Positions 54,701-63,215 of a stretch of DNA of 64,000 bases are shown here, piece by piece. The stretch's first letter is position 1, and every line of letters begins with the position of its first letter. Under the pieces are notes generated by a model. The model saw nothing but the letters and a program-made list of their open reading frames with translations. It did not search any database and was not told where the DNA came from. This DNA is from Bacteroidota bacterium (lineage in GTDB: Bacteria; Bacteroidota; Ignavibacteria; Kapaibacteriales; UBA2268). The position numbers and the translations under genes were made by a program. The DNA lies in contig JAJXYC010000005.1 of assembly GCA_021780815.1 (NCBI GenBank), positions 62,001 through 126,000 of the forward strand, in the 5' to 3' direction.

Positions 54701-54993
54701 CTTTAATTGGAATGAGAAGTTGGGGCGGCGTTATCGGAATTCGCGGTTCTTTACCTTTCACTGATGGCTCTTATATGTATAAACCAGAATTTGCTAACTT
54801 TGGCGCTGATGGCAATTGGGTTATAGAAGGTACTGGTGTAAAACCTGATATTGAAGTTGAAAATGACCCTGCTACTGAATATTCAGGAAAAGATCAACAA
54901 CTCGATAAGGCTATCCAAGTTGTTTTGGAAGAAATTAAAACAAACACAAAACAACAAAAACCTCTTGCTGTTCCACCTTTCCCAAAGAAATAA
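51724..54993 (+). CDS. Tricorn protease homolog (exported)
   Basis: A 1089-residue serine peptidase. A signal peptide (about residues 1-20) is followed by six- and seven-bladed propeller-like regions with TolB/WD40-type repeats (HFSPDGQQIAFIGNYDG, KWSPDGQWIAFISDKTG), a low-complexity Lys-rich linker near 560, a C1 helical domain with DPNMHGNDWD, a PDZ domain (PLTEPGLKVKEGDYIIAIDD) and an S41 peptidase with DDRYNGGGNVS and SMSDGD, which hold the nucleophile region. It would degrade peptides in the periplasm. The GTG start is supported by the strong AAGGAG at 51712-51717. Confidence 0.93.
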   Translation: MKKALILLLFIASISSLFSQTKDNEARLLSYPNTSATEITFSYAGDIFTVPITGGLARRITTSPGVELFPHFSPDGQQIAFIGNYDGNQDIYIIPNTGGEPTRITYGVDIPNQPERMGPDKIIMQWTKDGKKILYRGRQDSWNSLVGNLYYVSTTGSLPEELPLPRSGFACLSPDGSKLAYNRIFREFRAWKRYRGGQADDIWIYDFNTKQLQNITDNPAQDIIPMWIGNKIYFLSDRDKIMNLYEYNLSTKETKKITNFTDYDIKFPSLGDKYISFSNGGYIYVLNTDDDKYQKIPIFINEDFPATRNEIINVKDYIENREISPDGSAALFAARGDIFVVPATQGNIINLTKSNGVHDRNPKWSPDGQWIAFISDKTGEDEIYIIRPDGTGLTQITNDAKSYRWEIEWSPDGQYILNSDKAMNLYLINVLTKKSQVIAHSKSWEIRDFSFSPDSKWVTFSDLGNNQFSQINLYNILSDKIYQLTSEFFNSTQPTWDPKGRYLYFVSDRYFDATSGNLEYNYIFQDMQNIFALTLQDNEQNPFAEFTTDIKSDADSNSTPAKAENQKGKKKKEEVNNKIIQVDLDKIADRLFEFPTVHGNYYGIYAFDDKVYYTRSSVSSKPTLYYFDLKEKNENEVGNVSMYAISRDGKKILSMKGPDYYINKLPVKLDYKEGKLNLDKLQLYLDRKAEWKQIFTEAWRQMKYFFYDPNMHGNDWDAIYKKYGQMLPYVNHRVDLTFLISEMIAELNIGHAYVGGGDMPKVTPVKIGLLGARYKYEPKSGYYQIAKIFEGRNWNESTRSPLTEPGLKVKEGDYIIAIDDEPLSYENHPYKALNNKANMFVKLTVNDKPSKEGAWDIYVKTISEEDGLVYLNWVENNRKYVDKATNGRIGYIQIPDMEFDNGLREFAKYYYPQLNKEGLIIDDRYNGGGNVSPLIIERLRREIGLAEHARNQEYINVKPDGVMAGPLVCLINQLSMSDGDLFPYQFRKYKLGTLIGMRSWGGVIGIRGSLPFTDGSYMYKPEFANFGADGNWVIEGTGVKPDIEVENDPATEYSGKDQQLDKAIQVVLEEIKTNTKQQKPLAVPPFPKK

Positions 54994-55011
54994 AATAGTT
55001 TGATTTCAAAT

Positions 55012-55051
55012 ATATAAACAACTCCATTTCATAAAATGGAGTTGTTTATAT
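55012..55051 (+). terminator. Rho-independent terminator after the tricorn gene
   Basis: An exact 18-bp inverted repeat: the left arm ends in CAACTCCATTT at 55029, the right arm starts AAATGGAGTTG at 55034, with the loop CATA. It lies 18 bases after the stop and runs into TTTATAAT. The stem is unusually long and perfect. Confidence 0.85.
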
Positions 55052-55160
55052 TTATAATAATAAGTTCAGCATAAGACTTGATTACTTAATAATTTGTGTT
55101 AATAGCGTTTGTTGTTATCCCCCGACCAAAAAATTTTATATAATAACTTTTTATACAAAG

Positions 55161-55721
55161 TTATAGACCTTCTTTTTGTAAAAAAATAGATTTGTCTGTT
55201 TTTGCAAAGAAATCTTGATAAAATTTTGCATCATTTACAGGAAAAACATCTACAACGTTTCCTTTATTATCTAATATTTTGGCTTGGAAGTTTGCACGGA
55301 CTTTTGTCTGTTTGCCGTATTCAGTTACATTTATTGAAACTTCGACAGCTTTTGTTTTTTGATAAGTTGCTTCTTCTTCCCTTGTTCTGTGTTTATTGTC
55401 ATTATTTAAAGCTTTAAAAAAGTTAAACCAAAAATTATTTTCGTTGTTATTGGCTGATGTATTTCCTAAATCAACTTCCTTTTTTGCCATAAGTACCCCT
55501 AAGTCTGGTACAGCATTTGTTATAATATACCCATCATCTTGCAAAACATTAACTACTGCTTTCATTATTAATTTAACATCGTTTGTATCATACATACGCG
55601 TTTGGAATTCCCTCGTTTCAAGTTGTGTTGCTTGATGCGTTGTTGTACTTTGATTTGATACAATTGTGCAAGAAGACAATCCAACAAGAGTTAAAATAAT
55701 CAATAATTCTATTTTTTTCAT
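55161..55721 (-). CDS. Hypothetical lipoprotein
   Basis: A 186-residue protein with a lipobox (LVGLSSC). The mature part has a Thr/Gln-rich linker, then TNDVKLIMKAVVNVLQDDGYI, a helix that often starts an alpha/beta envelope domain, and strands VEVSINVTEYGKQTKVRANF with a partner at INLTEY-like spacing. The C-terminus AKFYQDFFAKTDKSIFLQK recurs in related Bacteroidota lipoproteins of unknown function. It is second in a minus-strand trio with an OmlA-like lipoprotein and a barrel protein. Confidence 0.75.
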   Translation of the reverse strand: MKKIELLIILTLVGLSSCTIVSNQSTTTHQATQLETREFQTRMYDTNDVKLIMKAVVNVLQDDGYIITNAVPDLGVLMAKKEVDLGNTSANNNENNFWFNFFKALNNDNKHRTREEEATYQKTKAVEVSINVTEYGKQTKVRANFQAKILDNKGNVVDVFPVNDAKFYQDFFAKTDKSIFLQKEGL

Positions 55722-55729
55722 AAATACCT

Positions 55730-56143
55730 TTAAAATTTACTAGCGTGATAAGCAAAACTCTCAACTTTATTATCTTTTAATTTAATAACAACTGTTAAAG
55801 TTTTTTGAGTTAAATTATAATTTGAAGATGTGTTTTTTTGAGCATAAACAAATAAAAACAAAACATCAGAACTTTTTGAATAATTAGCTTCGGTGGCAAT
55901 TTTATCATAAACCCAAGTTTCAATACCATTTTCATCAGCCGTAACAATGTTTGGTGAACCAAGAGCTTCAACTACTTCGGCTCCACTCATTCCCTTGTGG
56001 ATTTCTTTTTGTACTTTCCCTGGTGTTAAATTATTATCATCACTATTCGAACTTCCTTGATAAGTCCCACTTACAGTTGTACAAGAAGAAATGACAAGTG
56101 AAAGCGCCATTACATTGAATAATAAAATCAAATACTTCTTCAT
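55730..56143 (-). CDS. SmpA/OmlA (BamE)-like lipoprotein
   Basis: A 137-residue lipoprotein with the lipobox VISSC. The segment VQKEIHKGMSGAEVVEALGSPNIV then ENGIETWVYD matches the SmpA/OmlA fold, where a GMT/SxxEVxxxLGxP helix is followed by beta strands. BamE-type proteins support outer-membrane protein assembly, but in Bacteroidota the fold occurs in several contexts, so the partnership with the Omp85 protein encoded at 48634-50901 is only a suggestion. Eight bases separate it from the next gene. Confidence 0.8.
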   Translation of the reverse strand: MKKYLILLFNVMALSLVISSCTTVSGTYQGSSNSDDNNLTPGKVQKEIHKGMSGAEVVEALGSPNIVTADENGIETWVYDKIATEANYSKSSDVLFLFVYAQKNTSSNYNLTQKTLTVVIKLKDNKVESFAYHASKF

Positions 56144-56180
56144 TTTAACCTCTTTTATTTTTTAACATTTATTTGCTTTT

Positions 56181-56957
56181 TTAGTAACTTCCACCAAAGT
56201 GGAAAACAATACCAATATTACAAAGAATTTGGTTTGTTTTTGAACGAAATTTTTCAAAATTAACAGAGCCATCATTGTTTACTAAAACATTGAAATAATC
56301 TGCTTCAGTTCCCAATAAATATTTGAAACGAACATCTAAAAGCATTCTTGTAACTTGATTTGGGAGCATTACAAAATCAACTAATTTAATCATGGCTCCT
56401 GCACCAACTCCATAGTTGAAATTTGCAGAAAATTCATCTTTGGTACTTTCTGTTCCGGTAAATACTTTGTAAGAAGCATTTGCATCCATCAATGTAAAAC
56501 CCACAAAAGCTTCTAAATAAGGATAAAATAAATTCTTAATATTTGGTTCAAATCTCACAAATGCTGTAAAAGGCATACTCCAATTAGTTGTTGAAAGAGT
56601 ATCTCTCGCATAAACCCAACCGTTATTCAAATAATGCTCATAATATTTTGTGTCGCTTCCAAAGAAAAGCATATCAAAAGTTCCTCCCAAAGTTACAGGT
56701 ATTGGTTCAAACCTATAACCACCATAAAGTCCAAAACCCGGTCCAGATGTTTGCAGGTTATTCATATATTCTTTTTGTGGGACAGAATTTGAAAAAGATA
56801 TACCAAAAAAACCGTGCAACGGCATATTTTTTAGATATTCTATTCTTGTGGCTTCGTTATCACTTTGAACTTTGCTTTGAATAACTTCTCCTTTTTGACA
56901 GAATACAAATGAATATGAAAATATGGTGAACAAGAATAAATAAATAATTTTTTTCAT
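56181..56957 (-). CDS. Outer membrane beta-barrel protein, unknown function
   Basis: A 258-residue protein with a signal peptide ending SFVFCQ. Alternating strands with aromatic residues and Gly turns (GFGLYGGYRFEPIPVTLGGTF, then PFTAFVRFEPN, MLLDVRFKYLLGTEADY and a C-terminal NIGIVFHFGGSY) indicate an eight-stranded-type barrel with outward loops. No catalytic motif is seen. It is the first gene of a minus-strand trio with an OmlA-like and another lipoprotein, separated by 37 and 8 bases. Confidence 0.75.
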   Translation of the reverse strand: MKKIIYLFLFTIFSYSFVFCQKGEVIQSKVQSDNEATRIEYLKNMPLHGFFGISFSNSVPQKEYMNNLQTSGPGFGLYGGYRFEPIPVTLGGTFDMLFFGSDTKYYEHYLNNGWVYARDTLSTTNWSMPFTAFVRFEPNIKNLFYPYLEAFVGFTLMDANASYKVFTGTESTKDEFSANFNYGVGAGAMIKLVDFVMLPNQVTRMLLDVRFKYLLGTEADYFNVLVNNDGSVNFEKFRSKTNQILCNIGIVFHFGGSY

Positions 56958-57005
56958 TTCTACCCTTTAATTTGTTTACTATGCTAAATTACGAAAAAAT
57001 AAGAA

Positions 57006-57051
57006 GAAAAGTTGCATTATAAAAATTAATTTTCAAACAATGCAACTTTTC
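57006..57051 (-). terminator. Terminator-like hairpin after the ChaN-like gene
   Basis: GAAAAGTTGCATT (57006-57018) and AATGCAACTTTTC (57039-57051) are exact reverse complements with a 20-base loop. On the minus strand the hairpin follows the ChaN stop by 37 bases and continues into a T-rich stretch. Confidence 0.65.
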
Positions 57052-57072
57052 TTATATAGTTTTCTTATATAG
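57047..57072. repeat. Tandem duplication of a 13-base unit
   Basis: TTTTCTTATATAG occurs twice in direct succession (57047-57059 and 57060-57072). It overlaps the 3' arm of the hairpin and ends 17 bases from the ChaN-like stop codon. It looks like replication slippage and I see no coding role. Confidence 0.9.
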
Positions 57073-57088
57073 AAAGTTTGAATTTAAC

Positions 57089-57952
57089 TTAAAATGTTTT
57101 TGTCATATCATCAGGAATAACAATTATATAATCGGCTTTATTTTTATCATCGTTATTGAGTGAATCAGGGTTTTGAGCTTCTACTGTTGTTATTGTAACA
57201 ACTTTAATATCTGGGTTGTATTTTTTTAAATACCACATAATCCCTTGGAAATCATCAGAATGATATGCACCATTAAAATGGAGAAATTTTTTGCCTGCTT
57301 TCCAATTTTGCAAAATAAAATGAGCCATAGTAGCGTCTTTCACAGCTTGTGCTTGAGCCATATATTTCAAATCTTTACTGTGCATTGGCATCGAAGATAT
57401 TTGCTTGTAACTAGATAAAGTGGAATCAAATGGAATCGGTAATGGTGCAATATATTTTTTTGCATCATCAGACAACTCTTGCAACTTATCTAATCCGTGC
57501 CTTGAAACAAAAGCGGCATAACGGCGAGGAATATTTGTCCCCACATATTTGATTTTGTTTTGCCGAGCAAATTCCAAAATCGGCTTATAGTCAGTTGGAT
57601 AATTTTTCCAAACTTTTGCTTCCTCTTCAAAGTTTTTAGATGGATAAAGTCCGGCAAAGTACTCATCAATCATTATTTGCGTATCGGCTTCAAACATTTC
57701 AGAACCAATAAGTAAATTTGCTCCGAATTCTTTAAACATTTCTTTTTCAAGCCTTAATTCAAGCCAATGGTCTAAAGAATTATCGTGTAATTCTCCAAAT
57801 AAAATCACGTCGGCGTTTTTGATCTTTTCAACTATCGATTTAGTATCCACGTCTGTACCACCTTTCTCATACACTTTAAAGACTGTAATACCAGAACTGG
57901 AGCAGGCAACAACAAATACAGCTAATACTGTTAATAAAAGTAAATTTTTCAT
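57089..57952 (-). CDS. ChaN family lipoprotein (heme/iron-related)
   Basis: A 287-residue lipoprotein starting at ATG 57952, which has GGGAG five bases upstream; an in-frame TTG at 57964 would add four residues. The lipobox is VVACS. The body matches the ChaN family (Cofac_haem_bdg): DVILFGELHDNSLDHWLELRL, then GSEMFEADTQIMIDEYFAG, YPTDYKPILEFARQNK and FHFNGAYHSDDF-like residues near the end. Related proteins bind heme or promote iron uptake; the activity here is unproven. It is divergent from a DUF3109 gene. Confidence 0.85.
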   Translation of the reverse strand: MKNLLLLTVLAVFVVACSSSGITVFKVYEKGGTDVDTKSIVEKIKNADVILFGELHDNSLDHWLELRLEKEMFKEFGANLLIGSEMFEADTQIMIDEYFAGLYPSKNFEEEAKVWKNYPTDYKPILEFARQNKIKYVGTNIPRRYAAFVSRHGLDKLQELSDDAKKYIAPLPIPFDSTLSSYKQISSMPMHSKDLKYMAQAQAVKDATMAHFILQNWKAGKKFLHFNGAYHSDDFQGIMWYLKKYNPDIKVVTITTVEAQNPDSLNNDDKNKADYIIVIPDDMTKTF

Positions 57953-58054
57953 TTTGTCTCCCAAAATATGAACTTTTTTAAAATTGCATTTTTTTTATGT
58001 GTTAAATTAAAAAAAATTCTTAAATTAGTAAAATTTGGCACGGTATTTATTCAA

Positions 58055-58600
58055 ATGTTTGAAAAAATTGAAATAGATAAAAAAATTCTGGAACTACATT
58101 TTGCTTGCGACTTAAAAGAATGTAAAGGTGCGTGTTGCAATGTTTATGGGGGAAGTGGTGCTCCTTTGTTAGAAGAAGAAATACCACTGATAGAAAGCAA
58201 TTTAGAAATTGTCAAACAATATTTATCAGAAGTTCCAATCAACTATATTAACAAGAAAGGTTTTTGGGAAATTGACGAGGACGGAACTCCTTCAACTGTC
58301 TGCATTAATAGAAGAGATTGCGTCTTTGTTTATTACGACAATGATGTTGCAAAATGTGCTATTGAAAAAGCTTTTTTTGATGGTAAAATATCTTTTAGAA
58401 AGCCAATTTCTTGCCACCTTTTTCCCATTAGGATTAGAGATAATAAATTAATTTATGAAGAATTCGACATCTGTGCTTCTGCTTTAAAAAAGGGGAAAGA
58501 AGAAAATATCGCTTTGGTTAAATTCCTTAAAGAATCTTTAATCCGTAAATTTAATGAAAATACCTATGATGAAATTGAGAAATTAATTGAAAAAACATAA
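58055..58600 (+). CDS. DUF3109 family cysteine-rich protein
   Basis: About 181 residues starting at ATG 58055 (MFEKIEIDKK); an upstream TTG at 57968 would add a hydrophobic leader not seen in the family. The hallmark CDLKECKGACCNVYGGSGAPL is followed by more Cys in CINRRDCVF, AKCAIEKAF, ISCHLFPIR and DICASA, the pattern of DUF3109/YkgJ-like proteins thought to bind zinc or an iron-sulfur cluster. The function is unknown. It is divergent from the ChaN-like gene and 72 bases upstream of sigma-54. Confidence 0.85.
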   Translation: MFEKIEIDKKILELHFACDLKECKGACCNVYGGSGAPLLEEEIPLIESNLEIVKQYLSEVPINYINKKGFWEIDEDGTPSTVCINRRDCVFVYYDNDVAKCAIEKAFFDGKISFRKPISCHLFPIRIRDNKLIYEEFDICASALKKGKEENIALVKFLKESLIRKFNENTYDEIEKLIEKT

Positions 58601-58672
58601 TTAAACATAATTAATATTTACTTTTAACTTAAACTTATAAAAAACAGAAAAATAGAAGAAGAGAAAAAAAAT

Positions 58673-60496
58673 ATGGCAATAAATGTATCAGTTGGACTTA
58701 AAACTTCTTTGCAACAGACACTTACTCCACAACAAATTCAGTACTTGAAGCTTTTGCAAATGCCATTAATTCAATTTGAACAAGAATTGAAAAGAGAAAT
58801 AGAAGAAAATCCTTTACTTGAATTTGATGATGAAGCTTCCCAAAATTTTATTGAACAAGAAAAACTTGAAGAACCACCTGAAAATTCAATTGAAGATATT
58901 TATTTAAAAGAAAAAGATAAAAACTTTGAGTTGTCTGAAAATTTAATGTATGATTCACAAAAAGACAGCTTTGAAAGTGCAAATCAAGACGAAGATTATT
59001 ATTTTGATGATGTAAAAATTAAAAATGAAATACCTCTTTCAAATTATGACCCAACTGAAGATGAAAACCCATTTGATTTTTACTCTTATATAATTAACGA
59101 CGATAGTGACGTTGATAGATATGCTCAAAATTTCGATGATGATGATGAGCAACACTCCAATTTCCAAATTAAAGACCATACTAATTTTTTAGAAGAATTA
59201 GAAAATCAACTGTTTCTAAATTTAAATTCTGAAGAAGAAAAATTACTCGGGAAACATATTTTATGGAATGTTGATGACGATGGTTATTTGAGAAGAGAAT
59301 TGATTGATATTGTCAAAGAAACTAACTCGCATATTGCAGAAATTAATTTTGAACTTCAAAAAGATGATTTTATAAATAACAAGAAAAATTTAGATGAATT
59401 ATCCAGAGCTAATCCTGCATATAACTATACTGTCGATGACCATAGTAAAAAAATCCTTGGTGAAATTCTTGCTGATAATCCTGACTTAATTACTGATGAT
59501 AAGAGCAAATATGTAAGAGAAATTTTTATCCATAGAAATAAATTTTTAACCCCTGTAAATTTAAATCAAGCAGAAACTGTGTTAAAATTAATTCAACATC
59601 TTGACCCACCAGGTATTGCTTCAAGAAACATCAAAGAATGCTTAATCGCACAAGCTAACGCCATTACAAAACCAAATGATGCTCAAAAAAATGCTTTAAA
59701 GTTATTGAATTCTTGTTTTGAAGAATTTTCTAAGAAACATTTCAAAGATGTAATGAAAAAGTTAAATCTCTCGGAAGATGAATTAAAAGACGCCATAGAA
59801 GTTATAAAAAAATTTAATCCAAAACCAGGTGATGGATTTACTATTCCTGAATCAAATTCAATTATACCCGATTTTATTATTGAACGAGATGAAAAAACTA
59901 ATGAGCCGTTAGTGTTGTTAAATGACAGTTCTATTCCACCAGTAAAATTAAATACTCTTTATGATATATTAAAAAAGGAATCCAAAGAGAAAAAATATAA
60001 TCGTGAAACCAAACAATGGCTCAGACAAAAGTATGATGATGCTAAATTTATTATCCAAGCAATTCAACAGCGAAAAATCACTATGTTGAAAATTATGGGT
60101 GCTATTGCTGGAATTGAAAGAGATTTCTTCCTTTTTGGTTCAGACCACATTAAACCTATGATTTACAAAGATGTTGCGGATGTTACTGGGTTAGATATTT
60201 CAACTGTTTGTAGAATTGTAAATAATAAGTATGTCCAAACTGAATTTGGAACATTTGAACTCAAATACTTTTTCAGCGAAGCTTTACCTAACGACGATGG
60301 CGAAGAAATTTCTACAACTATAATTAAGCAAAAAATTAAAGAAATGATTGACAACGAGCCAAAAGATAAGCCTTTAAGTGACGATTTAATAAGCAATAAT
60401 CTAAAAGATCTTGGATTTAATGTTGCTCGTAGAACAGTTGCAAAATACAGAGAACATCTAAAAATTCCTGTTGCAAGATTAAGAAAAGAACTTTAA
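58673..60496 (+). CDS. rpoN: RNA polymerase sigma-54 factor
   Basis: A 607-residue sigma-54. Region I has the Gln/Leu-rich start LKTSLQQTLTPQQIQYLKLLQ and EIEENPLLEF. An acidic region II (about residues 60-160, many Asp and Glu) is longer than in enterobacteria. Region III has the core-binding LDPPGIASRNIKECL and the DNA-binding helix DVTGLDISTVCRIVNNKYVQ, and the RpoN box ARRTVAKYRE lies near the end. It directs -24/-12 promoters that need an AAA+ enhancer-binding protein; none is encoded in this window. Confidence 0.96.
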   Translation: MAINVSVGLKTSLQQTLTPQQIQYLKLLQMPLIQFEQELKREIEENPLLEFDDEASQNFIEQEKLEEPPENSIEDIYLKEKDKNFELSENLMYDSQKDSFESANQDEDYYFDDVKIKNEIPLSNYDPTEDENPFDFYSYIINDDSDVDRYAQNFDDDDEQHSNFQIKDHTNFLEELENQLFLNLNSEEEKLLGKHILWNVDDDGYLRRELIDIVKETNSHIAEINFELQKDDFINNKKNLDELSRANPAYNYTVDDHSKKILGEILADNPDLITDDKSKYVREIFIHRNKFLTPVNLNQAETVLKLIQHLDPPGIASRNIKECLIAQANAITKPNDAQKNALKLLNSCFEEFSKKHFKDVMKKLNLSEDELKDAIEVIKKFNPKPGDGFTIPESNSIIPDFIIERDEKTNEPLVLLNDSSIPPVKLNTLYDILKKESKEKKYNRETKQWLRQKYDDAKFIIQAIQQRKITMLKIMGAIAGIERDFFLFGSDHIKPMIYKDVADVTGLDISTVCRIVNNKYVQTEFGTFELKYFFSEALPNDDGEEISTTIIKQKIKEMIDNEPKDKPLSDDLISNNLKDLGFNVARRTVAKYREHLKIPVARLRKEL

Positions 60497-60664
60497 TTTC
60501 AAACTTTACCAACTTCAATCTATAAACTCTTTAACTCAGATTATTTCATTTTTCCCTTTTTTAGTAAGTTTTGCACTTTTACAAAAGTATTCTTTTTAAT
60601 TTAATTCTTCTTGATTTAACTAATTTTTTGTAATATCGACTAACATAAAATCAAAAAAAATAAA

Positions 60665-60713
60665 AAGGTCGTTTGTTTTAAAAGATAAAATTCTTTTTCA
60701 AACTAACGACCTT
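60665..60713. terminator. Hairpin between convergent rpoN and the cytochrome operon
   Basis: AAGGTCGTT (60665-60673) pairs with AACGACCTT (60705-60713), with additional AT-rich pairing inside. It lies 24 bases from the end of the minus-strand cytochrome gene and about 170 bases after rpoN. Its main role is probably for the minus-strand operon, since T-rich sequence follows on that strand. Positions 60497-60664 hold no visible gene. Confidence 0.6.
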
Positions 60714-60737
60714 AATATTTAGGCATTTAACAATAAT

Positions 60738-61991
60738 TTATCGTTTTGCTTTTTTGCCAGGAATTTGTTTCGGATAAGCATATCCATCATGACAATCGCT
60801 ACAATCAGGTGATTTGTCAAAACGATTATTTTTGTGACAATCACTGCAATCTAAATCCGAGTGAGTTTCATTAAGTTCAATTCCAACACGTTTATGGTCA
60901 AACTTACCTTTTACAAAATTATTATGGCAACTTGTACAATTTTTGTCCATATTTTTGAAATTTCCTGGTTGCTTATGGCATTGATTACACATTAAATTAG
61001 TATGGAAAGGTGCTAAATTAAATCCAGTTACTTTTAGATGATTAAAAGCTTCGGCAGGTTGATCTTGATGACAAAAACTACAATTATTTTCAATTTGTTG
61101 AACATGACATTTAGAACAAGGGTCATGATGTTCTTGGAAAGATTTATGAGTTTTTCTAACAGGGGTATTTTGGTCTATTGCTTTTAATGTAACATCATGG
61201 CAATTAATACAGTTGTCATTACTATGACAAGTTTTACAAGCAATACCGAAGTTATCAGTATGTTCTGTATGGAAAAATGTAACATAATCGCCACCTTGAT
61301 GGTTAGTTTTAAAAATAACTTTTTTAGGTTCAGTTAAAGGTGGATGGCTATAAGTTTTAAACTTCTTTAATTTTTCAGCTTCAACTTGCTTAATATTTTG
61401 ACCTTTTAGAACATGGCAAGATTGGCAATCAGTTGAATGCGACCATTGACGATGACAATTCAAACATTGACGATGGAAAGCTGCTTCTAAATCAGGTACA
61501 CTAATATCTGCTCTTTGCCTTGTAGTAGAATGACAAGTTTTGCATTTCAAAACAGGTCCCGTAGTATTGTAGTGATGACAAGTTTCGCAACCACCAGACA
61601 TTTGAGACATCTGAGCATGAACTTTATGAGAAAAAGCAACAGCTCCATAATCCCCTTTCACTTCATCTAAACTAACTACAGTAGGTCCTTCTTCCGGTAA
61701 ATGATAAATAGTAATAAATTCTTTACGTGGACATGCTTTCAAGCAAGGATTATTTTTTGTCGGAACTTCACAGTCGTGGCAAGTTTTGCAATCCACAGGC
61801 ATCATTGCATGACCGTATTTTTTATCATTTGGTACTTCAGGCACAATAGTTTTATTCCCTATTTGTGTAACTGTTTCAGATGCTTGTGTCTTTTTTTGCT
61901 CTCTTGCCTTGTTATTATCTACTTTGGCATATACAATTATAAACACCAAAGAAAATATCAATAAACTTGTAAAAATTATTTTCCTTTTCAT
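60738..61991 (-). CDS. 13-heme cytochrome c, HmcA-like
   Basis: A 417-residue multiheme cytochrome with a signal peptide or N-terminal anchor (MKRKIIFTSLLIFSLVFIIVYA). Thirteen CxxCH motifs can be counted: CKTCH, CETCH, CKTCH, CLNCH, CQSCH, CKTCH, CINCH, CSKCH, CSFCH, CNQCH, CTSCH, CSDCH and CSDCH. His-rich spacers would provide bis-His ligands, as in class III (c3-like) cytochromes. It follows NrfD- and FeS-type genes, so it is probably the periplasmic electron carrier of an Hmc-like membrane complex; HmcA of Desulfovibrio has 16 hemes. AGGAG precedes its ATG. Confidence 0.92.
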   Translation of the reverse strand: MKRKIIFTSLLIFSLVFIIVYAKVDNNKAREQKKTQASETVTQIGNKTIVPEVPNDKKYGHAMMPVDCKTCHDCEVPTKNNPCLKACPRKEFITIYHLPEEGPTVVSLDEVKGDYGAVAFSHKVHAQMSQMSGGCETCHHYNTTGPVLKCKTCHSTTRQRADISVPDLEAAFHRQCLNCHRQWSHSTDCQSCHVLKGQNIKQVEAEKLKKFKTYSHPPLTEPKKVIFKTNHQGGDYVTFFHTEHTDNFGIACKTCHSNDNCINCHDVTLKAIDQNTPVRKTHKSFQEHHDPCSKCHVQQIENNCSFCHQDQPAEAFNHLKVTGFNLAPFHTNLMCNQCHKQPGNFKNMDKNCTSCHNNFVKGKFDHKRVGIELNETHSDLDCSDCHKNNRFDKSPDCSDCHDGYAYPKQIPGKKAKR

Positions 61992-62000
61992 TTTAATCTC

Positions 62001-63215
62001 CTAATATTTCTCTTCATTTTTAACGGGTAAACTAATTACAGGAAATATCATTACGATAATTCTATATAAAATAACCATTAAACAAATAAAACCAACAGTA
62101 ACGGAAATTTCGCCGAAAGAAGGGACGTATGCAACTTTTGCGTAAAGTGGGTGATAAGCAATGATGAAAGTATTAATTCTGTTGATTAGCACCCCAGCCA
62201 CAACTAAAGTTGCTGCAATAAAAAGCCATAAAGGTGAGTTTAAAACTTTTTTAAAGTTTAGCATAACTAATGGAATAATTACACCAAAAATAATTTCAAT
62301 TAACCAAGCAATTGAATATTTGTTAAATTCGAATAAATAAACAAAAGATTTTCTAATTGCCATATCCCCTAATTTGAAGCCTAAATAAATCCCAAGCAGG
62401 AGAGGAACATAAGCGGCAATATTTTTAAGAACCTCCATTTCAGGTTTAACACCAAAAGAACGAGAAGCAATCAAAGACTCAAAAAGTACCATAGGAATTC
62501 CAACACAAATAGCTGAAATGAAAAACAACAAAGGCATAATTGGAGTAAGCCAAAGTGGGTGCATTTTATAACCGGCGATGACCATCAAAGTCCCAAGTGA
62601 AGATTGATGTAATGTAGAAAGCACAACACCAGCAATAATAAATATAAACATTGCTTTTCCTAAAGTATTATCAAATAATTTAAAAAGGAATTCAATTGGT
62701 TTATTAAAAATACTTAAAATATTTGGTAAATTTACTTTTCCTCTAAATCGTTCAGTTACAATAGGGAAAAATTCAATGTAAAGCACAGTTAAATAAGTCA
62801 TAACACAAATACCAACTTCAAAAAGTGGCGAAGTGCCGTTCCAATATATCATAGGATGCCATATATAATACCAACGACCAATATCAACCATTACTCCAAT
62901 ACCAACAAAAGTATATCCTAACATTGCTGTAAGCAAAGCGGGACGAATAACAGGCTTCATATTTGGTAGATGAAAAATATGTCCCATTGCCGCAGTAACA
63001 AAACCACCTGCTGCCAAAGCAACACCAGCAGCAACATCAACTCCAATCCATAATCCCCAAGGATAAAAATTGTTTAAGTTGGTTACTGCCCCCATACCGA
63101 ATAAAAATCTTTTCGCAAGGAAATAAAGTCCATTGAGGGCAAGTAATGTAACAATCACCATACCTGGTGTAAAAAATTTATGTTTCACTGGTTTTGGTAT
63201 AACTAATTCGCTCAT
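62001..63215 (-). CDS. NrfD/HmcC-like quinone-interacting membrane subunit
   Basis: A 404-residue polytopic protein of the NrfD/PsrC family with about ten TM helices. The first helix is preceded by PKPVKHKFFTPGMVIVT, then RFLFGMGAVTNLNNFYPWGL (the loop near the quinone site) and TMLGYTFVGIGVMVDIGRWY. Such subunits exchange electrons with menaquinol and may move protons. Its ATG overlaps the stop of the FeS gene (TAATG) and has the strong Shine-Dalgarno GAGGAGG upstream. HmcC is the closest functional comparison; a polysulfide- or alternative-complex-type role is possible. Confidence 0.9.
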   Translation of the reverse strand: MSELVIPKPVKHKFFTPGMVIVTLLALNGLYFLAKRFLFGMGAVTNLNNFYPWGLWIGVDVAAGVALAAGGFVTAAMGHIFHLPNMKPVIRPALLTAMLGYTFVGIGVMVDIGRWYYIWHPMIYWNGTSPLFEVGICVMTYLTVLYIEFFPIVTERFRGKVNLPNILSIFNKPIEFLFKLFDNTLGKAMFIFIIAGVVLSTLHQSSLGTLMVIAGYKMHPLWLTPIMPLLFFISAICVGIPMVLFESLIASRSFGVKPEMEVLKNIAAYVPLLLGIYLGFKLGDMAIRKSFVYLFEFNKYSIAWLIEIIFGVIIPLVMLNFKKVLNSPLWLFIAATLVVAGVLINRINTFIIAYHPLYAKVAYVPSFGEISVTVGFICLMVILYRIIVMIFPVISLPVKNEEKY

